A stretch of DNA of 64,000 nt from Bin80 sp965220365 (lineage in GTDB: Bacteria > Bacteroidota > Rhodothermia > Rhodothermales > Bin80), in the NCBI GenBank assembly GCA_965220365.1, contig OZ244823.1, forward strand, positions 868,001 through 932,000, given 5' to 3'. This document shows, in pieces, positions 1 through 8,127 of the stretch. Both the position numbers and the translations under genes were made by a program. The first letter of the stretch is position 1. Every line of letters begins with the position of its first letter. Under the pieces are notes generated by a model. That model did no database searches, was not told the DNA's origin, and was given only the letters and a program-made list of their open reading frames with translations.

Positions 1-1136
1 AGCGTGATATGCGGGCGGGCATCTTCAATCGGTGTGATCAAGTAGGTTCTTGGGAAGCGGTTCGCGCGTGCCCGGTCATCCTCAAGCCGTACGGTATAGC
101 GGTCTTCTTCCAGCAGGTCAAGCTTTCCACGGAATCGGCCGGGTTCCACCTTGGAGAGGGGGATGTCCGTCCCGTTTTCGAGTGCCAGAGTAGCCTCTTC
201 CGTCACATGATTCGTGTGCACGGTCACGGTCACGCGCGATCCTTTCAACCCCTCAATATCTCCCTCATCCTCCTGTGTCCGTACAGGGAGGTTTGCGTAA
301 TCGGGAGACTCATACGTGGCGTCAATCTGTGCTACTTCTGGAAACAGGTAGACCGAAATCGTAAATGGATCCGTACGATAGCGTCCAGACTCAACATAGT
401 ACTGTACATCCTGTTGGATGTCCGCAAGTTCGGCGAGGTGTGCACGGGGATCTTTTCCCGGGATCATCGGCTGACGCACCCACTCGCCGCTCCTGTCCTG
501 GTGCACAAGAAACACATCATCCCGCCCTTCCGATCGAAGGGTCGCAACGACAGGGACGGTATCTCCCTGATCAACTTCTACGTCTCCCGGAGAAACGACC
601 AGATAAGGGGTCCGTAGGCGTAGCTCTGGAGGAGTATCCAGCTGCAGTCGATTGAGTTGCGTGAGTCCTCCGACAAGACAGGCGCAGACAATTGTTAATG
701 AGGAAGCAATCCACAGGCGTGCTCGGAGTCGTCCGAGCATTAAGCGGGGAACCATAGAACTTGCTTGACGTGCTGCATCCTGCAGAAGGGCAGTTACGAC
801 TTTCTGGTCTGCCGCACCAGGGGCCTGGACGGCGCTGTTGAGGCGATCTTCAAGATCGGGATGATGCTCCTCAATGAAGAGGGCAATCTGCCCATCGGTG
901 ATTTTCTGTGATCGTCGTTGAAGTAGCCAGAAAAGTGCTGTCGGGATGAGTACTGCCAGTGCCAGAGCTCCCCAAAGCAAGCCCGCTGTGAGATAAGGCT
1001 TAAACCATAAGAGGGCAAAAAGAAGTAGACAAACTATCGCAACACAGGCCGCGAGGTGTTGCCGATGTGCACGCCGGGTGAACTGCCTGCGTACATCTGC
1101 AATCAGCGTACGAACGGAACGATCATCTCGGGACAT
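1..1136 (-). CDS. DUF4175-like large membrane protein, N-terminal part (truncated by window edge)
   Basis: An open reading frame reads without a stop from an ATG at 1136 through the left edge, giving about 378 residues. Hydrophobic segments lie at residues about 28-45, 49-72 and near 130-150, followed by a soluble, presumably periplasmic region. After the second segment comes a stretch containing EEHHPDLEDRLNSAV, which resembles the family of large membrane proteins (DUF4175 type) found next to BatA/DUF58 genes in Bacteroidota relatives. It starts 4 bp after the stop of the BatA-like gene, so it is the last visible gene of that operon. The specific function is unknown. The family assignment is by gene order and this motif; the missing C-terminus prevents a firmer call. 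Confidence 0.7.
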   Translation of the reverse strand, partial: MSRDDRSVRTLIADVRRQFTRRAHRQHLAACVAIVCLLLFALLWFKPYLTAGLLWGALALAVLIPTALFWLLQRRSQKITDGQIALFIEEHHPDLEDRLNSAVQAPGAADQKVVTALLQDAARQASSMVPRLMLGRLRARLWIASSLTIVCACLVGGLTQLNRLQLDTPPELRLRTPYLVVSPGDVEVDQGDTVPVVATLRSEGRDDVFLVHQDRSGEWVRQPMIPGKDPRAHLAELADIQQDVQYYVESGRYRTDPFTISVYLFPEVAQIDATYESPDYANLPVRTQEDEGDIEGLKGSRVTVTVHTNHVTEEATLALENGTDIPLSKVEPGRFRGKLDLLEEDRYTVRLEDDRARANRFPRTYLITPIEDARPHIT

Positions 1137-1140
1137 CCGG

Positions 1141-3084
1141 TTATCGCCGCGAGGCGAATATGGTTTCGAGTGCAAATACTCCAATCATAATCAATAGCAC
1201 AATCTTCCAGAGTTTTTGTTCTTGCTCTGCTTGTTCCAGTGGCTGCGGCGCAAGCACCGGCTGTGTTGACCGGGCTGCAAGGGCTGCATACACTTCTTCA
1301 ACATCCCGGGCGGAAAGGTTACTTTCCAAGGGGCTGATATTTATAGAGAACGATTGTTGATCCCCATCAAGTCTGGCATCATAGTGGCCGGGGAGGTCTG
1401 TATCCTGAAAGATCCCCAGACCAGTGGAATCCAATATAACACTGAATACATCTCCATTTGGATTTGCAATGGTCACCTCATCTGCCGGTAATCCTCGAAA
1501 TCCCACAGCATCCCCCACATGGAGTGCTTGGCCTGCGCCAGATTCCGGGCTCGCGTACCGGGCGATCTCGTACAGCAATGGTAAATAGACTTCGCTCAGG
1601 GCGAGGTCATTCCAGGCCGTCCCCAGGCTGGAGGTAAACACAAGCACGCGTCCCCGCCCGAAACGGCGTTCAATCAGGAGGGGATCTCCCGTGTCAAAGG
1701 TCGCGAGCACATGTGCCGAAGAGTCTGGAGTCACCTGTACATAGCGCCGGAATTGGGGTCGAAGGACCGATCCTGTACTGTGCTGAGCCAGCGGTGCAAA
1801 AATGGGATGTTGGTCATCAATCTCCGCGATAATTGCGTCGGTGCCTTGGAAGTCACGCGCGCGTACCGCACCTGCAATCGTGCCCGCACCCAAGAGCGGT
1901 GTCTGTGAAAGCCCGCCCTCCTCAAAAGCCAGGAGGACCGTTCCCCCATTGCGGGCGAAGTTTTCTATGGTAGTCCAGTCGCGGGCGGGTACCGCATTCG
2001 CAGTGGTGATAATTAACAGGTCCACAGTATTCAAGCGGACGGGGCGGGGGCCTGCATCGAATCTGTACCTGCTTGCCTCTTGCAGGTCAAAGGCACTTTC
2101 GAGAAAGAACGCATTGCGCATGTCCGGGCTGTCATCAACCGCAAAGATTCCTGATCGTGGGCGGACAGTGTAGGTGAAGTAATAGTGGTCATCGGGCCCG
2201 GGCACAGGATCATTGACGTGTAGATCGCCTTGATAGAGGCCGGGCCGTTCCATCAACTGCTGAAAGGCGGGAGTGCGCCCTGTGGTCTCGTCCATCTCTT
2301 CTGCATCAATACGGAGTGTCACGGCGGCGGCGGTTGGGATCCGGGCATCAAACTGGACAGAAACCAGGGTTCCACGGCGTTCTTGAGTGAGTTCCACATC
2401 TTCGAAAAACTGATTACCCGAGGAGTCGTCTCCTACCTTGACAGGTTCGACTGTGATATCATTCGGCAACTGCAGATTTTCCAGGATCGGGCTGAAGGCC
2501 GACTGTTGAAAATCGGAGATGAGCACGATCCGGCGCTGCTCAAATCGAGCACCCTGAAGAATTTCTGTGCCGAGTTGCATGGCAGGGTAGAGGTCGGTAG
2601 TCCGGTAGTCGGGGGATTGTGCATCGAGCGCGGCTTCGTGCACGGAGAGGTCATTGCCAAGCGGGGTCAGTTGCTCCGCAGCATCACTGAAGCGCACCAG
2701 GGCCCACTCATTGCCGGTTTCCAGGTTCAGGTGGGCTTGCTCTATGGCCTCCTCAAACCGTGTGTCGTATTGCATGCTGTAGGATCCATCCAGGAGGATA
2801 ACGACAGACTCCTGCCCGGCTTCCTGGAGGAAGGGCAAGTCTTCGGGTGGAATGAATGGACGCGCGAAGAGCAGCGCAAGAAGTACCAGTATTCCGGCCC
2901 GGAGCAGCATCAGGAGGATGTCCTGCAGCCGTCGTTGACGAATCCTCTGAATCGGGGTGGCTTCCAGAAACATGTGCGTACTGAAAGGCACTTCGCGGGC
3001 CTTGAGCCTTCTTACCAAATGCAGTAGTACCGGGATTAGTGCGGTGAGTCCTGCAACCAGAAAAAGAGGAGTGATGAAGGACAC
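1141..3084 (-). CDS. BatA-type von Willebrand factor A membrane protein
   Basis: 647 residues. The N-terminus is a typical BatA (aerotolerance regulator) domain with membrane helices at residues about 7-27 and 58-78 and the FSTHMFLEATP region between them. A VWA domain follows, with the metal-site motif D99-x-S101-x-S103 (LLDGSYSMQYD). The middle part includes a glutamine-amidotransferase-like fold region with LLIITTANAVPARDW and GGTVLLAFEEGG. A last helix near residue 630 anchors the C-terminus. The family works with DUF58 proteins and MoxR ATPases, probably in envelope stress or protein-complex assembly; the exact role is not settled. It lies 12 bp downstream of the DUF58 gene and 4 bp upstream of the next gene, so it is cotranscribed. 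Confidence 0.85.
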   Translation of the reverse strand: MSFITPLFLVAGLTALIPVLLHLVRRLKAREVPFSTHMFLEATPIQRIRQRRLQDILLMLLRAGILVLLALLFARPFIPPEDLPFLQEAGQESVVILLDGSYSMQYDTRFEEAIEQAHLNLETGNEWALVRFSDAAEQLTPLGNDLSVHEAALDAQSPDYRTTDLYPAMQLGTEILQGARFEQRRIVLISDFQQSAFSPILENLQLPNDITVEPVKVGDDSSGNQFFEDVELTQERRGTLVSVQFDARIPTAAAVTLRIDAEEMDETTGRTPAFQQLMERPGLYQGDLHVNDPVPGPDDHYYFTYTVRPRSGIFAVDDSPDMRNAFFLESAFDLQEASRYRFDAGPRPVRLNTVDLLIITTANAVPARDWTTIENFARNGGTVLLAFEEGGLSQTPLLGAGTIAGAVRARDFQGTDAIIAEIDDQHPIFAPLAQHSTGSVLRPQFRRYVQVTPDSSAHVLATFDTGDPLLIERRFGRGRVLVFTSSLGTAWNDLALSEVYLPLLYEIARYASPESGAGQALHVGDAVGFRGLPADEVTIANPNGDVFSVILDSTGLGIFQDTDLPGHYDARLDGDQQSFSINISPLESNLSARDVEEVYAALAARSTQPVLAPQPLEQAEQEQKLWKIVLLIMIGVFALETIFASRR

Positions 3085-3096
3085 GGTGGCGTAGGG

Positions 3097-3996
3097 TCAG
3101 CCTCTGCGCCGTGAGCGGGCAGAGAGGTAATGAAATAGTGCGGCATCCAGCGGGGCATCTGTTCGAAGCACAGCATGGTCGATCTGCAGCAGCCCGCAGA
3201 TGCGGCGCAGTTGATCCTGATGTGCCTGAAAATTCTCCTGATACTGCGCTCGGGCCGCCTTGGCATCAATCAGCATTTTGGCATCTGACTCCACATCCAG
3301 AAGCTCAACAACATCCTTAAAATCAAATTCAATCTCCTGTGGATCCAGGATCTGAAATACCAGCACGTTGTGGCCTGTAAACCGAAAATGCTGCAATGCG
3401 CGCTCAATCGCGTTGATATCTGTAAACAGGTCACTGATCAGAACGACGAATCCGCGTTTGCGATGACGTTCTGCAACGGCTTGCAGGGAGCGCTCCAGGT
3501 TGGTTGCAGCGTTCGGGTTCGCCTCTTCGAGCGCATTAAGGAGCAAATGCAGGTGTGCACGGGTGGCGCGTGGAGGTAAATGTTTGCGGACCTCAGTGTC
3601 AAACAGTGTCAGCCCACATGCGTCCCGTTGACGGTTGGCCAGCCATGCGATCGCCGCCGCCAGAAACCGACCGTAAGTCAGCTTTGTCTGCCCGCCGGAA
3701 CTGTAGTCCATGGATCGACTCATATCCAGTAGCAGATGCAGGCGGGTATTTGTTTCCCCCTCGAACTCTCGGACGAAGTAGCGGCCTGTCCGCGCAAATA
3801 CTTTCCAGTCAACCTGGCGCACATCATCCCCGAACACATATGGACGGTACTCCATGAAGTCAACACTGAATCCTTTGAAGGGACTGCGGTGCAGCCCCGC
3901 AAGAAACCCCTCAACGACAGAGCGGGCCAGAAGCTCTAGGGACGAGATCCGGGCTAGAACATCGGGTTGAATAAAGCGGGTTGCTGCCTGGGCCAT
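3097..3996 (-). CDS. DUF58 domain protein
   Basis: 299 residues. The DUF58 signature is clear: FMEYRPYVFGDDVRQVDW followed by the Ala-Arg-Thr-Gly-Arg segment and REFEGE at residues about 48-81. A VWA-like metal-site motif D91-x-S93-x-S95 (LLDMSRSMDY) follows directly. There is no predicted membrane segment, so it is probably cytoplasmic or membrane-associated. In known operons these proteins are partners of a MoxR AAA ATPase and BatA-like proteins. Here BatA follows at 12 bp, but no MoxR gene is adjacent: the gene 3 bp upstream encodes a beta-propeller protein. The ATG start at 3996 gives the normal family N-terminus. Confidence 0.88.
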   Translation of the reverse strand: MAQAATRFIQPDVLARISSLELLARSVVEGFLAGLHRSPFKGFSVDFMEYRPYVFGDDVRQVDWKVFARTGRYFVREFEGETNTRLHLLLDMSRSMDYSSGGQTKLTYGRFLAAAIAWLANRQRDACGLTLFDTEVRKHLPPRATRAHLHLLLNALEEANPNAATNLERSLQAVAERHRKRGFVVLISDLFTDINAIERALQHFRFTGHNVLVFQILDPQEIEFDFKDVVELLDVESDAKMLIDAKAARAQYQENFQAHQDQLRRICGLLQIDHAVLRTDAPLDAALFHYLSARSRRRG

Positions 3997-3999
3997 TGG

Positions 4000-5073
4000 C
4001 TAATCCTCCATCTTCCAGAAGGCAATGCCTCCGGTCTGTTGACCTGCCTGGGTAGATGCCACACGGGTAGAGGATTCCAGGTGAATCACATCCACGGTAC
4101 CAGGTGCTGCCCCGATCCCTTCTGAGGTCACAAAGGCATATTCATTATCTGGAGTGATCACCACCCCGTGAGGGATGGGATTGGAGGTTGGAACGCGGGC
4201 TCGCTCGGTTGCCGTTGACAGATCAAGGATGCTTACCGCCTGGGCACTTTTGAGGGTGGCAACAAGGGTGGATCCATCCGGCGAAACGGCCACATTATAG
4301 GGAGATCCAGGAGCCGATATCTGTTTTGATACGGACCCTTCTTCCGTGTTCACGACCACGATCTGATCCGAGCCATTGGCTGCGACATATGCCAGAGGTT
4401 CATGAGGATGCAGGGCAACCCATGTTGGCTTGGTCCCCATGCCAAGCGGAATTTTACGGAGAACGCGCAGGTTCAGGGCATCAAGTTCAACCAGAACATG
4501 ATCCATCATCGCAACGGAGTAGTGTCGGGTACCGTCTGCTCCAAAGGCGGAGCCGTGCGGCATAATGCCGGTCGGAATCTGGCCGACTTCCAGCATCATC
4601 TCCGGGTCGACCACGGAGATAGAGCTTGGTTTGGGGTCACCATGTAGATTAAAATTCACCACGTACAACAGGCCCGTGTGCGGAGAGATCGCCATGGATG
4701 CGGGAAACAGGCCCAATGTTGCGGCACCCATGGGACGATGGTCGGCAGTGGAATAGCGAACTACTGTACCGTTTGGTTGACCATGTGCAATGGAGACAAA
4801 CAAATAGCTGCCTTCCGGGTCAATGGCAAGTCCATGAGGGCCTTCGATTTCCGTGTGGATGAGGCCCACCGCAATGGTATCTGCGACAGCGAGCGTCTGG
4901 CCATCAAACTCAACGAGCATGACAGTGTCGTCAGACTCATTGGCGACGTACATGGAATAGGTCTGAGTGGCTGCTGCCTCGGCGGCAAAAAGACAAAGAA
5001 GCAGGGCAAGTAGGTGAGGCATGGAATGGGACACCAAACTGGTCAACCGAATAAAAATACGCCCTGGATTCAT
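4000..5073 (-). CDS. YVTN-type beta-propeller protein, exported
   Basis: 357 residues with an N-terminal signal peptide (hydrophobic core LLALLLCLFAAEAAA). The rest is built of repeated blades with motifs such as MYVANESDDTVMLVE, LYVVNFNLHG, AYVAANGSDQIVVVNTEEG and VSPDGSTLVATLKS. These match the 40-residue YVTN/lactonase-like seven-bladed propeller family, usually secreted or periplasmic. Neither the ATG at 5073 nor the internal ATG at 5022 has a clear Shine-Dalgarno sequence; both give a usable signal peptide. Its stop is 3 bp before the DUF58 start, making it the first visible gene of the operon. Its substrate or binding partner cannot be told. Confidence 0.82.
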   Translation of the reverse strand: MNPGRIFIRLTSLVSHSMPHLLALLLCLFAAEAAATQTYSMYVANESDDTVMLVEFDGQTLAVADTIAVGLIHTEIEGPHGLAIDPEGSYLFVSIAHGQPNGTVVRYSTADHRPMGAATLGLFPASMAISPHTGLLYVVNFNLHGDPKPSSISVVDPEMMLEVGQIPTGIMPHGSAFGADGTRHYSVAMMDHVLVELDALNLRVLRKIPLGMGTKPTWVALHPHEPLAYVAANGSDQIVVVNTEEGSVSKQISAPGSPYNVAVSPDGSTLVATLKSAQAVSILDLSTATERARVPTSNPIPHGVVITPDNEYAFVTSEGIGAAPGTVDVIHLESSTRVASTQAGQQTGGIAFWKMED

Positions 5074-5129
5074 GACGATGAAATAGAACAGGGCTTTACT
5101 GGAGTCGGGGATCCTCGTTCCGACTGGAG

Positions 5130-5512
5130 TTGAAAGGAGTGGCGGATTCTCGGTTTGGTCATTGGGATCAGCAAGGTGGCACTATCTCTCTCAAATGTAT
5201 GTGGAGGGGCCATGCAAATTCAGCCCCAGACTGGGTGACGGTACGCATTGATATGTCCACCAGGTGGGGCAATGGTGGTGGATTTTGCTCCGCTGGGGAA
5301 TTACCCGAATCTGCAGCTGTGTCCATGGACCTTTTAAACGTGTTGGGTCAGCGGGTTCATCAGACAGGTTTTACCATTGTAGAGGCCGGTTCTTCGAGAC
5401 CGCCAAACTGGAGGCTGTAGGTATTCCTTCTGGTATGTATTTTTGTCGAGTTACTGCTCGGATGGGGACAGACGTTCGGATCGCCACAAGACGTATGACT
5501 TTCACTAAATAG
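5130..5512 (+). pseudogene. Remnant of a T9SS type A sorting domain, frameshifted
   Basis: Two overlapping plus-strand frames together resemble a C-terminal T9SS sorting domain. The first frame carries LPESAAVSMDLLNVLGQRV and reads to a stop near 5420. The second carries LEAVGIPSGMYFCRV and ends RRMTFTK at a stop at 5510-5512. The shift between them falls at about 5385-5405. Intact domains of this kind end in a phrase like VYDVLGQRV, then GLPSGVYFYRL, then a short KxMTLTK-like tail. No signal peptide or catalytic domain precedes it, so only the tail of a former exported protein seems to survive. A sequencing error could explain the frameshift but not the missing upstream domain. Confidence 0.55.
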
Positions 5513-5672
5513 AATTTGTCTGCTGCTGGAGAGATTGTTTGGTTTTTTAGAAAATTTTTCACATGGGAATGTACAGAGAGACGTGGAACACATCCAGGGC
5601 AATATATGTTGACCTCTTTCTGAGTCTGGAGGTGCATGAATCTCGATCAGCATATAGGAATTGAGTAAACGG

Positions 5673-6125
5673 ATGGAATCTATTGGATTTATGAGTGTGG
5701 AAATTCTTGTTGCTGTTGTAACATTCGTCCTGACTGCAGTGGTTTCGGTCTGGCGAATCAATGCTTCGCACACGAAGCGTTTGGATCAGTTCAGCATCTC
5801 ATTCAATGCTAGGATGGATGCGCTGGATAAAAAGCTAGATACCAAGGTAGATACACTTGATAACAAGACAGATACCAAGATAGATGCACTTGGCAGCAAG
5901 ATAGATACCAAGATAGATGCACTTGGCAGCAAGATAGATACCAAGATAGATGCACTTCGTAGCGAAGTTCGCAGCGACATAGGCGAACTCCGCAGTATGC
6001 AACATTTATTGATGGATACTATGTCCAAGCTTGCCAGTCGTATCTCGTTTATAGAAGGCATATTAGATCGTCGTCAGGAAGCGCCCGTGGATGACGCTTC
6101 TTCACTCGAAGTGGCACAGGACTAG
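5673..6125 (+). CDS. Small membrane-anchored hendecad coiled-coil protein
   Basis: About 150 residues. A single N-terminal membrane helix (EILVAVVTFVLTAVVSVW) is followed by a long charged helix. Five copies of an 11-residue unit follow one another (ARMDALDKKLD, TKVDTLDNKTD, TKIDALGSKID twice, TKIDALRSEVR). Eleven-residue periodicity fits a hendecad coiled coil. A short C-terminal segment follows. Start codon choice is open: TTG at 5661, ATG at 5673 or ATG at 5691 are all in frame, and none has a well spaced ribosome site. Membrane-anchored coiled-coil proteins of this kind have no settled function; similar ones are often found near mobile or toxin-like loci. Confidence 0.6.
   Translation: MESIGFMSVEILVAVVTFVLTAVVSVWRINASHTKRLDQFSISFNARMDALDKKLDTKVDTLDNKTDTKIDALGSKIDTKIDALGSKIDTKIDALRSEVRSDIGELRSMQHLLMDTMSKLASRISFIEGILDRRQEAPVDDASSLEVAQD
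5838..5969 (+). repeat. In-frame 33-bp tandem repeat, about four units
   Basis: A 33-bp unit beginning GATACCAAGATAGATGCAC repeats at 5838, 5871, 5904 and 5937. The units at 5871 and 5904 look identical; the first and last are diverged. The length keeps the reading frame and encodes the 11-residue coiled-coil unit of the surrounding gene. This kind of array can gain or lose units by slippage without breaking the frame. Confidence 0.85.
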
Positions 6126-6228
6126 GTCCTATCAGGGAGCTTCATTTTAACGAGAGCCCCCTGCAAGGCAACTTTCCGTCCTTCATACTGCCCGGGGCCC
6201 GATTCGGATGTATTTCCGCAGGCACTTG

Positions 6229-6396
6229 AGTATTTGGGGAATTCAGATTGTGCCGGATAGGCGTCACGAATTTCTGAAAAGTCGCTCCTTCCAGATCGCG
6301 AGACCAAAATAGCAGACTGCACCCAGGATAAGTGCTCCGGTAGTGCCCCATTTACTGTCGAGCTGCAGGGCCACGATGATCAGTACTAGACCCGGT
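6229..6396. repeat. Left direct repeat of the island (attL candidate)
   Basis: This segment matches 14149-14316 at a constant offset of 7920 bp. The 50 bp at 6261-6310 are identical to 14181-14230. Both sides of that core are diverged, with a handful of substitutions per 30 bp, and similarity stops at about 6396. The other copy is the 3' end of the flippase gene. A recombinase gene starts 183 bp inside. This is the pattern left when an element integrates into the 3' end of a gene by recombination at a short shared core. Confidence 0.8.
6264..6396 (-). pseudogene. Displaced 3' end of the flippase gene
   Basis: Read on the minus strand, this stretch encodes 43 residues from PGLVLIIVALQLDSKWGTTG to KERLFRNS and a TGA at 6264-6266. 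It differs from the C-terminus of the intact flippase at only a few residues (for example GAV instead of GTA, and IIVAL instead of IIAAL). It has no upstream coding part: an in-frame stop lies just before the homologous region. It is therefore a 3' fragment left at the left end of the island, not a gene. Confidence 0.75.
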
Positions 6397-6506
6397 GCCA
6401 TCGCTCATGCAGTCATTAACATCTGCAATCAAACGGACGAGGTGAGAGACGCGATCCTGGATACGGTCTGCAATACTCCTTTGACACGGTTTCGCTGCTA
6501 TATGTT

Positions 6507-6530
6507 TTCCGTTAAGGAATTTTAACGGAA
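6507..6530. promoter_or_regulatory. Perfect 9-bp inverted repeat with 6-bp spacer upstream of the integrase
   Basis: The arms TTCCGTTAA and TTAACGGAA flank GGAATT, 49 bp before the recombinase start. Two short inverted arms around a 6-8 bp spacer is the layout of a tyrosine-recombinase core site, but it is equally that of an operator for a dimeric regulator. The choice cannot be made from sequence alone. Confidence 0.45.
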
Positions 6531-6579
6531 CATTTGAGATTTTCGGGATTCGAACTCCGCTCACCATTCGCCCGATTCC

Positions 6580-7617
6580 ATGTCAAATCTGGACCTGAGA
6601 ACCAAATCCGCGGGGGCCGGAATGTCTGCACTCCAGCTGGACGACGACCTGCGCTCTCTAGTGCAAGGCTCCGTCGCTCCCTCCACCTTCCGGCTCTACC
6701 GGAAGGCATGGCTTCGCTTTACATCCTGGCTTGAATCCGATGGGCCGGGGAGCCTCGAGAATCTGGATGATGAGGTATTTGCCCAGTGGCTCGCGGTACT
6801 GTTCGCCGATGGCCTCGCTCCCGCTTCAATCCGGGCTTACTCCGCAGGCGTGAAGTTCATCCTCGAGTTCGCGGGCCGCCCCTCCCCCGCAGGTTTCCTG
6901 TCGAAGCGTGTCCTGGCCAGGATCGGCCGAGAGGGGCGCGATCGGGGGCGCGGACAGGCAGCCGGCGTGAAATGGAACGATGCCCAGCGCCTGGCTCGGA
7001 AGCTCGCAATGACTCCAAACGCCCATGCTCCCTCCGCTTCCCTCCGCGACCGGGCAGCCATCAGCCTCGCTTCCGATTGCCTGCTGCGCGTCTCCGAACT
7101 GCAGGCAGCCAATGTCGGCGACCTCCAGTTCGAGTCCGATGGGAGCGGGGGGCTGCTGCTGGTTCGATCCTTGAAGACAGACCAGAGTGGACAGGGCCGG
7201 GAGTTGTATTTCGGGCAGGGCACCTTCCAGGCGCTGTCCGAGTGGCTGCGGCGCCTCGGCGATGCAGTCGGGGATCGTTCCCTCAAGGTAGGCCACCAGT
7301 TCGGGTTGCATCCGGGACAGCCCGTCTTCACCCGCGTCTACCGCGGGGATTCAATAAAGGCCGATCGGGTTTCCTCCCGGCGGCTTCAGGAGGTCCTGAA
7401 GGCGGCGATGGCGGCCCACCTGCCCGATGATGGACGGCGGCGCTCCAGCCACTCGTTCCGGATCGGCACAGCGCAGTCTCTGGCCGAGAAGGGGGGCTCC
7501 CTCGTTGACCTGCAGACGGCTGGGCGCTGGAAAGATCCGGCAATGCCGGCACACTATGCCAGGGGGGAAATCGCGCGGAAGGGGGCGGTTGCTCGGTTGC
7601 TCCACGGACGGCGGTAG
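6580..7617 (+). CDS. Tyrosine recombinase/integrase of the island
   Basis: 345 residues, a normal size for phage-type integrases. An N-terminal SAM-like core-binding domain (residues about 30-110, with APSTFRLYRKAWLRF) is followed by the catalytic domain. All catalytic residues are present: R170 (LLRVSELQ), K199, H291-x-x-R294 (SHSFRIG), W317 in the GRW position, and Y326 (PAHYARGE). It should break and rejoin DNA at the attachment sites. It lies directly inside the left direct repeat, the usual integrase position. The coding sequence is visibly richer in G+C than the cargo genes and the flanking chromosome, suggesting a separate origin. The ATG at 6580 fits the family start; the in-frame ATG at 6622 is an alternative. 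Confidence 0.92.
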   Translation: MSNLDLRTKSAGAGMSALQLDDDLRSLVQGSVAPSTFRLYRKAWLRFTSWLESDGPGSLENLDDEVFAQWLAVLFADGLAPASIRAYSAGVKFILEFAGRPSPAGFLSKRVLARIGREGRDRGRGQAAGVKWNDAQRLARKLAMTPNAHAPSASLRDRAAISLASDCLLRVSELQAANVGDLQFESDGSGGLLLVRSLKTDQSGQGRELYFGQGTFQALSEWLRRLGDAVGDRSLKVGHQFGLHPGQPVFTRVYRGDSIKADRVSSRRLQEVLKAAMAAHLPDDGRRRSSHSFRIGTAQSLAEKGGSLVDLQTAGRWKDPAMPAHYARGEIARKGAVARLLHGRR

Positions 7618-7634
7618 GGCTTTAATTGGATCTT

Positions 7635-7931
7635 CTAACCGTCAGGACACAAGTCTTTGGACATAATAATCGTCATCTCCAATATGTTGTACCTTTCTAA
7701 AAAATCCCGAAGAGTAGTTCCGCTGATGTTGTGATCGATAAAATATATTCTCATGACATATGGGCCTATGCCATAGGTCCAGCTGTCCTTGCCTAGGATA
7801 TTTCCTGTAACAAAACAATACCTTGGTACATCTATTCCATCACAAATCTTGACAAAAACAATGCCATTTCTCAGAGCACAAGCCGTCACGGGCGCATAAT
7901 AATTTCCCCTAGAACTTCTTGCAAAACTCAT
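7635..7931 (-). CDS. Hypothetical protein of 98 residues
   Basis: This minus-strand frame encodes 98 residues with a natural-looking composition, including GIGPYVMRIYFIDHN and TLRDFLERYNILEM. A GGGGG-rich stretch lies about 5 bp before the ATG at 7931, and an in-frame stop lies just upstream of that. It converges with the integrase, whose stop is 17 bp away. I recognise no domain, signal peptide or membrane segment. It could be a cargo gene of the island or the tail of an interrupted gene. Confidence 0.45.
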   Translation of the reverse strand: MSFARSSRGNYYAPVTACALRNGIVFVKICDGIDVPRYCFVTGNILGKDSWTYGIGPYVMRIYFIDHNISGTTLRDFLERYNILEMTIIMSKDLCPDG

Positions 7932-8127
7932 TTGTCGCCCCCGGTTCCCCGGCTACTTTGAGGCATAAGTCAATCCAATTTGCTGAAGTTACGTGAAGGA
8001 TGGACATCGGTTCGTTTCTGCCTCAAATCTATGCGCGATTTGCTTCCAGGCAAGCCTCGATGGGGTGAATTTCGCCTCTGATCCGTTGGAAGTTCACGTA
8101 CCGATCCTACGGTTCGTGTTTCAGAAC

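Noticed and set aside
2230..3027. Long plus-strand frame of 265 codons
   Set aside because: It lies entirely opposite the BatA-like gene, which has clear domains; the plus-strand product has no recognisable motif.
5838..5969. Regular 33-bp repeats resembling a CRISPR array
   Set aside because: The repeats are directly adjacent without spacers, in frame, and encode a coiled-coil unit.
6144..6152. ATTTTAACG near 6144, also present in the palindrome at 6519-6527, as a second recombinase half-site
   Set aside because: A shared 9-10 bp string is expected by chance in 64 kb and it has no inverted partner here.
6122..6351. Short minus-strand frames left of the integrase
   Set aside because: They read the displaced flippase 3' end in the wrong frame; the correct frame matches the flippase C-terminus.
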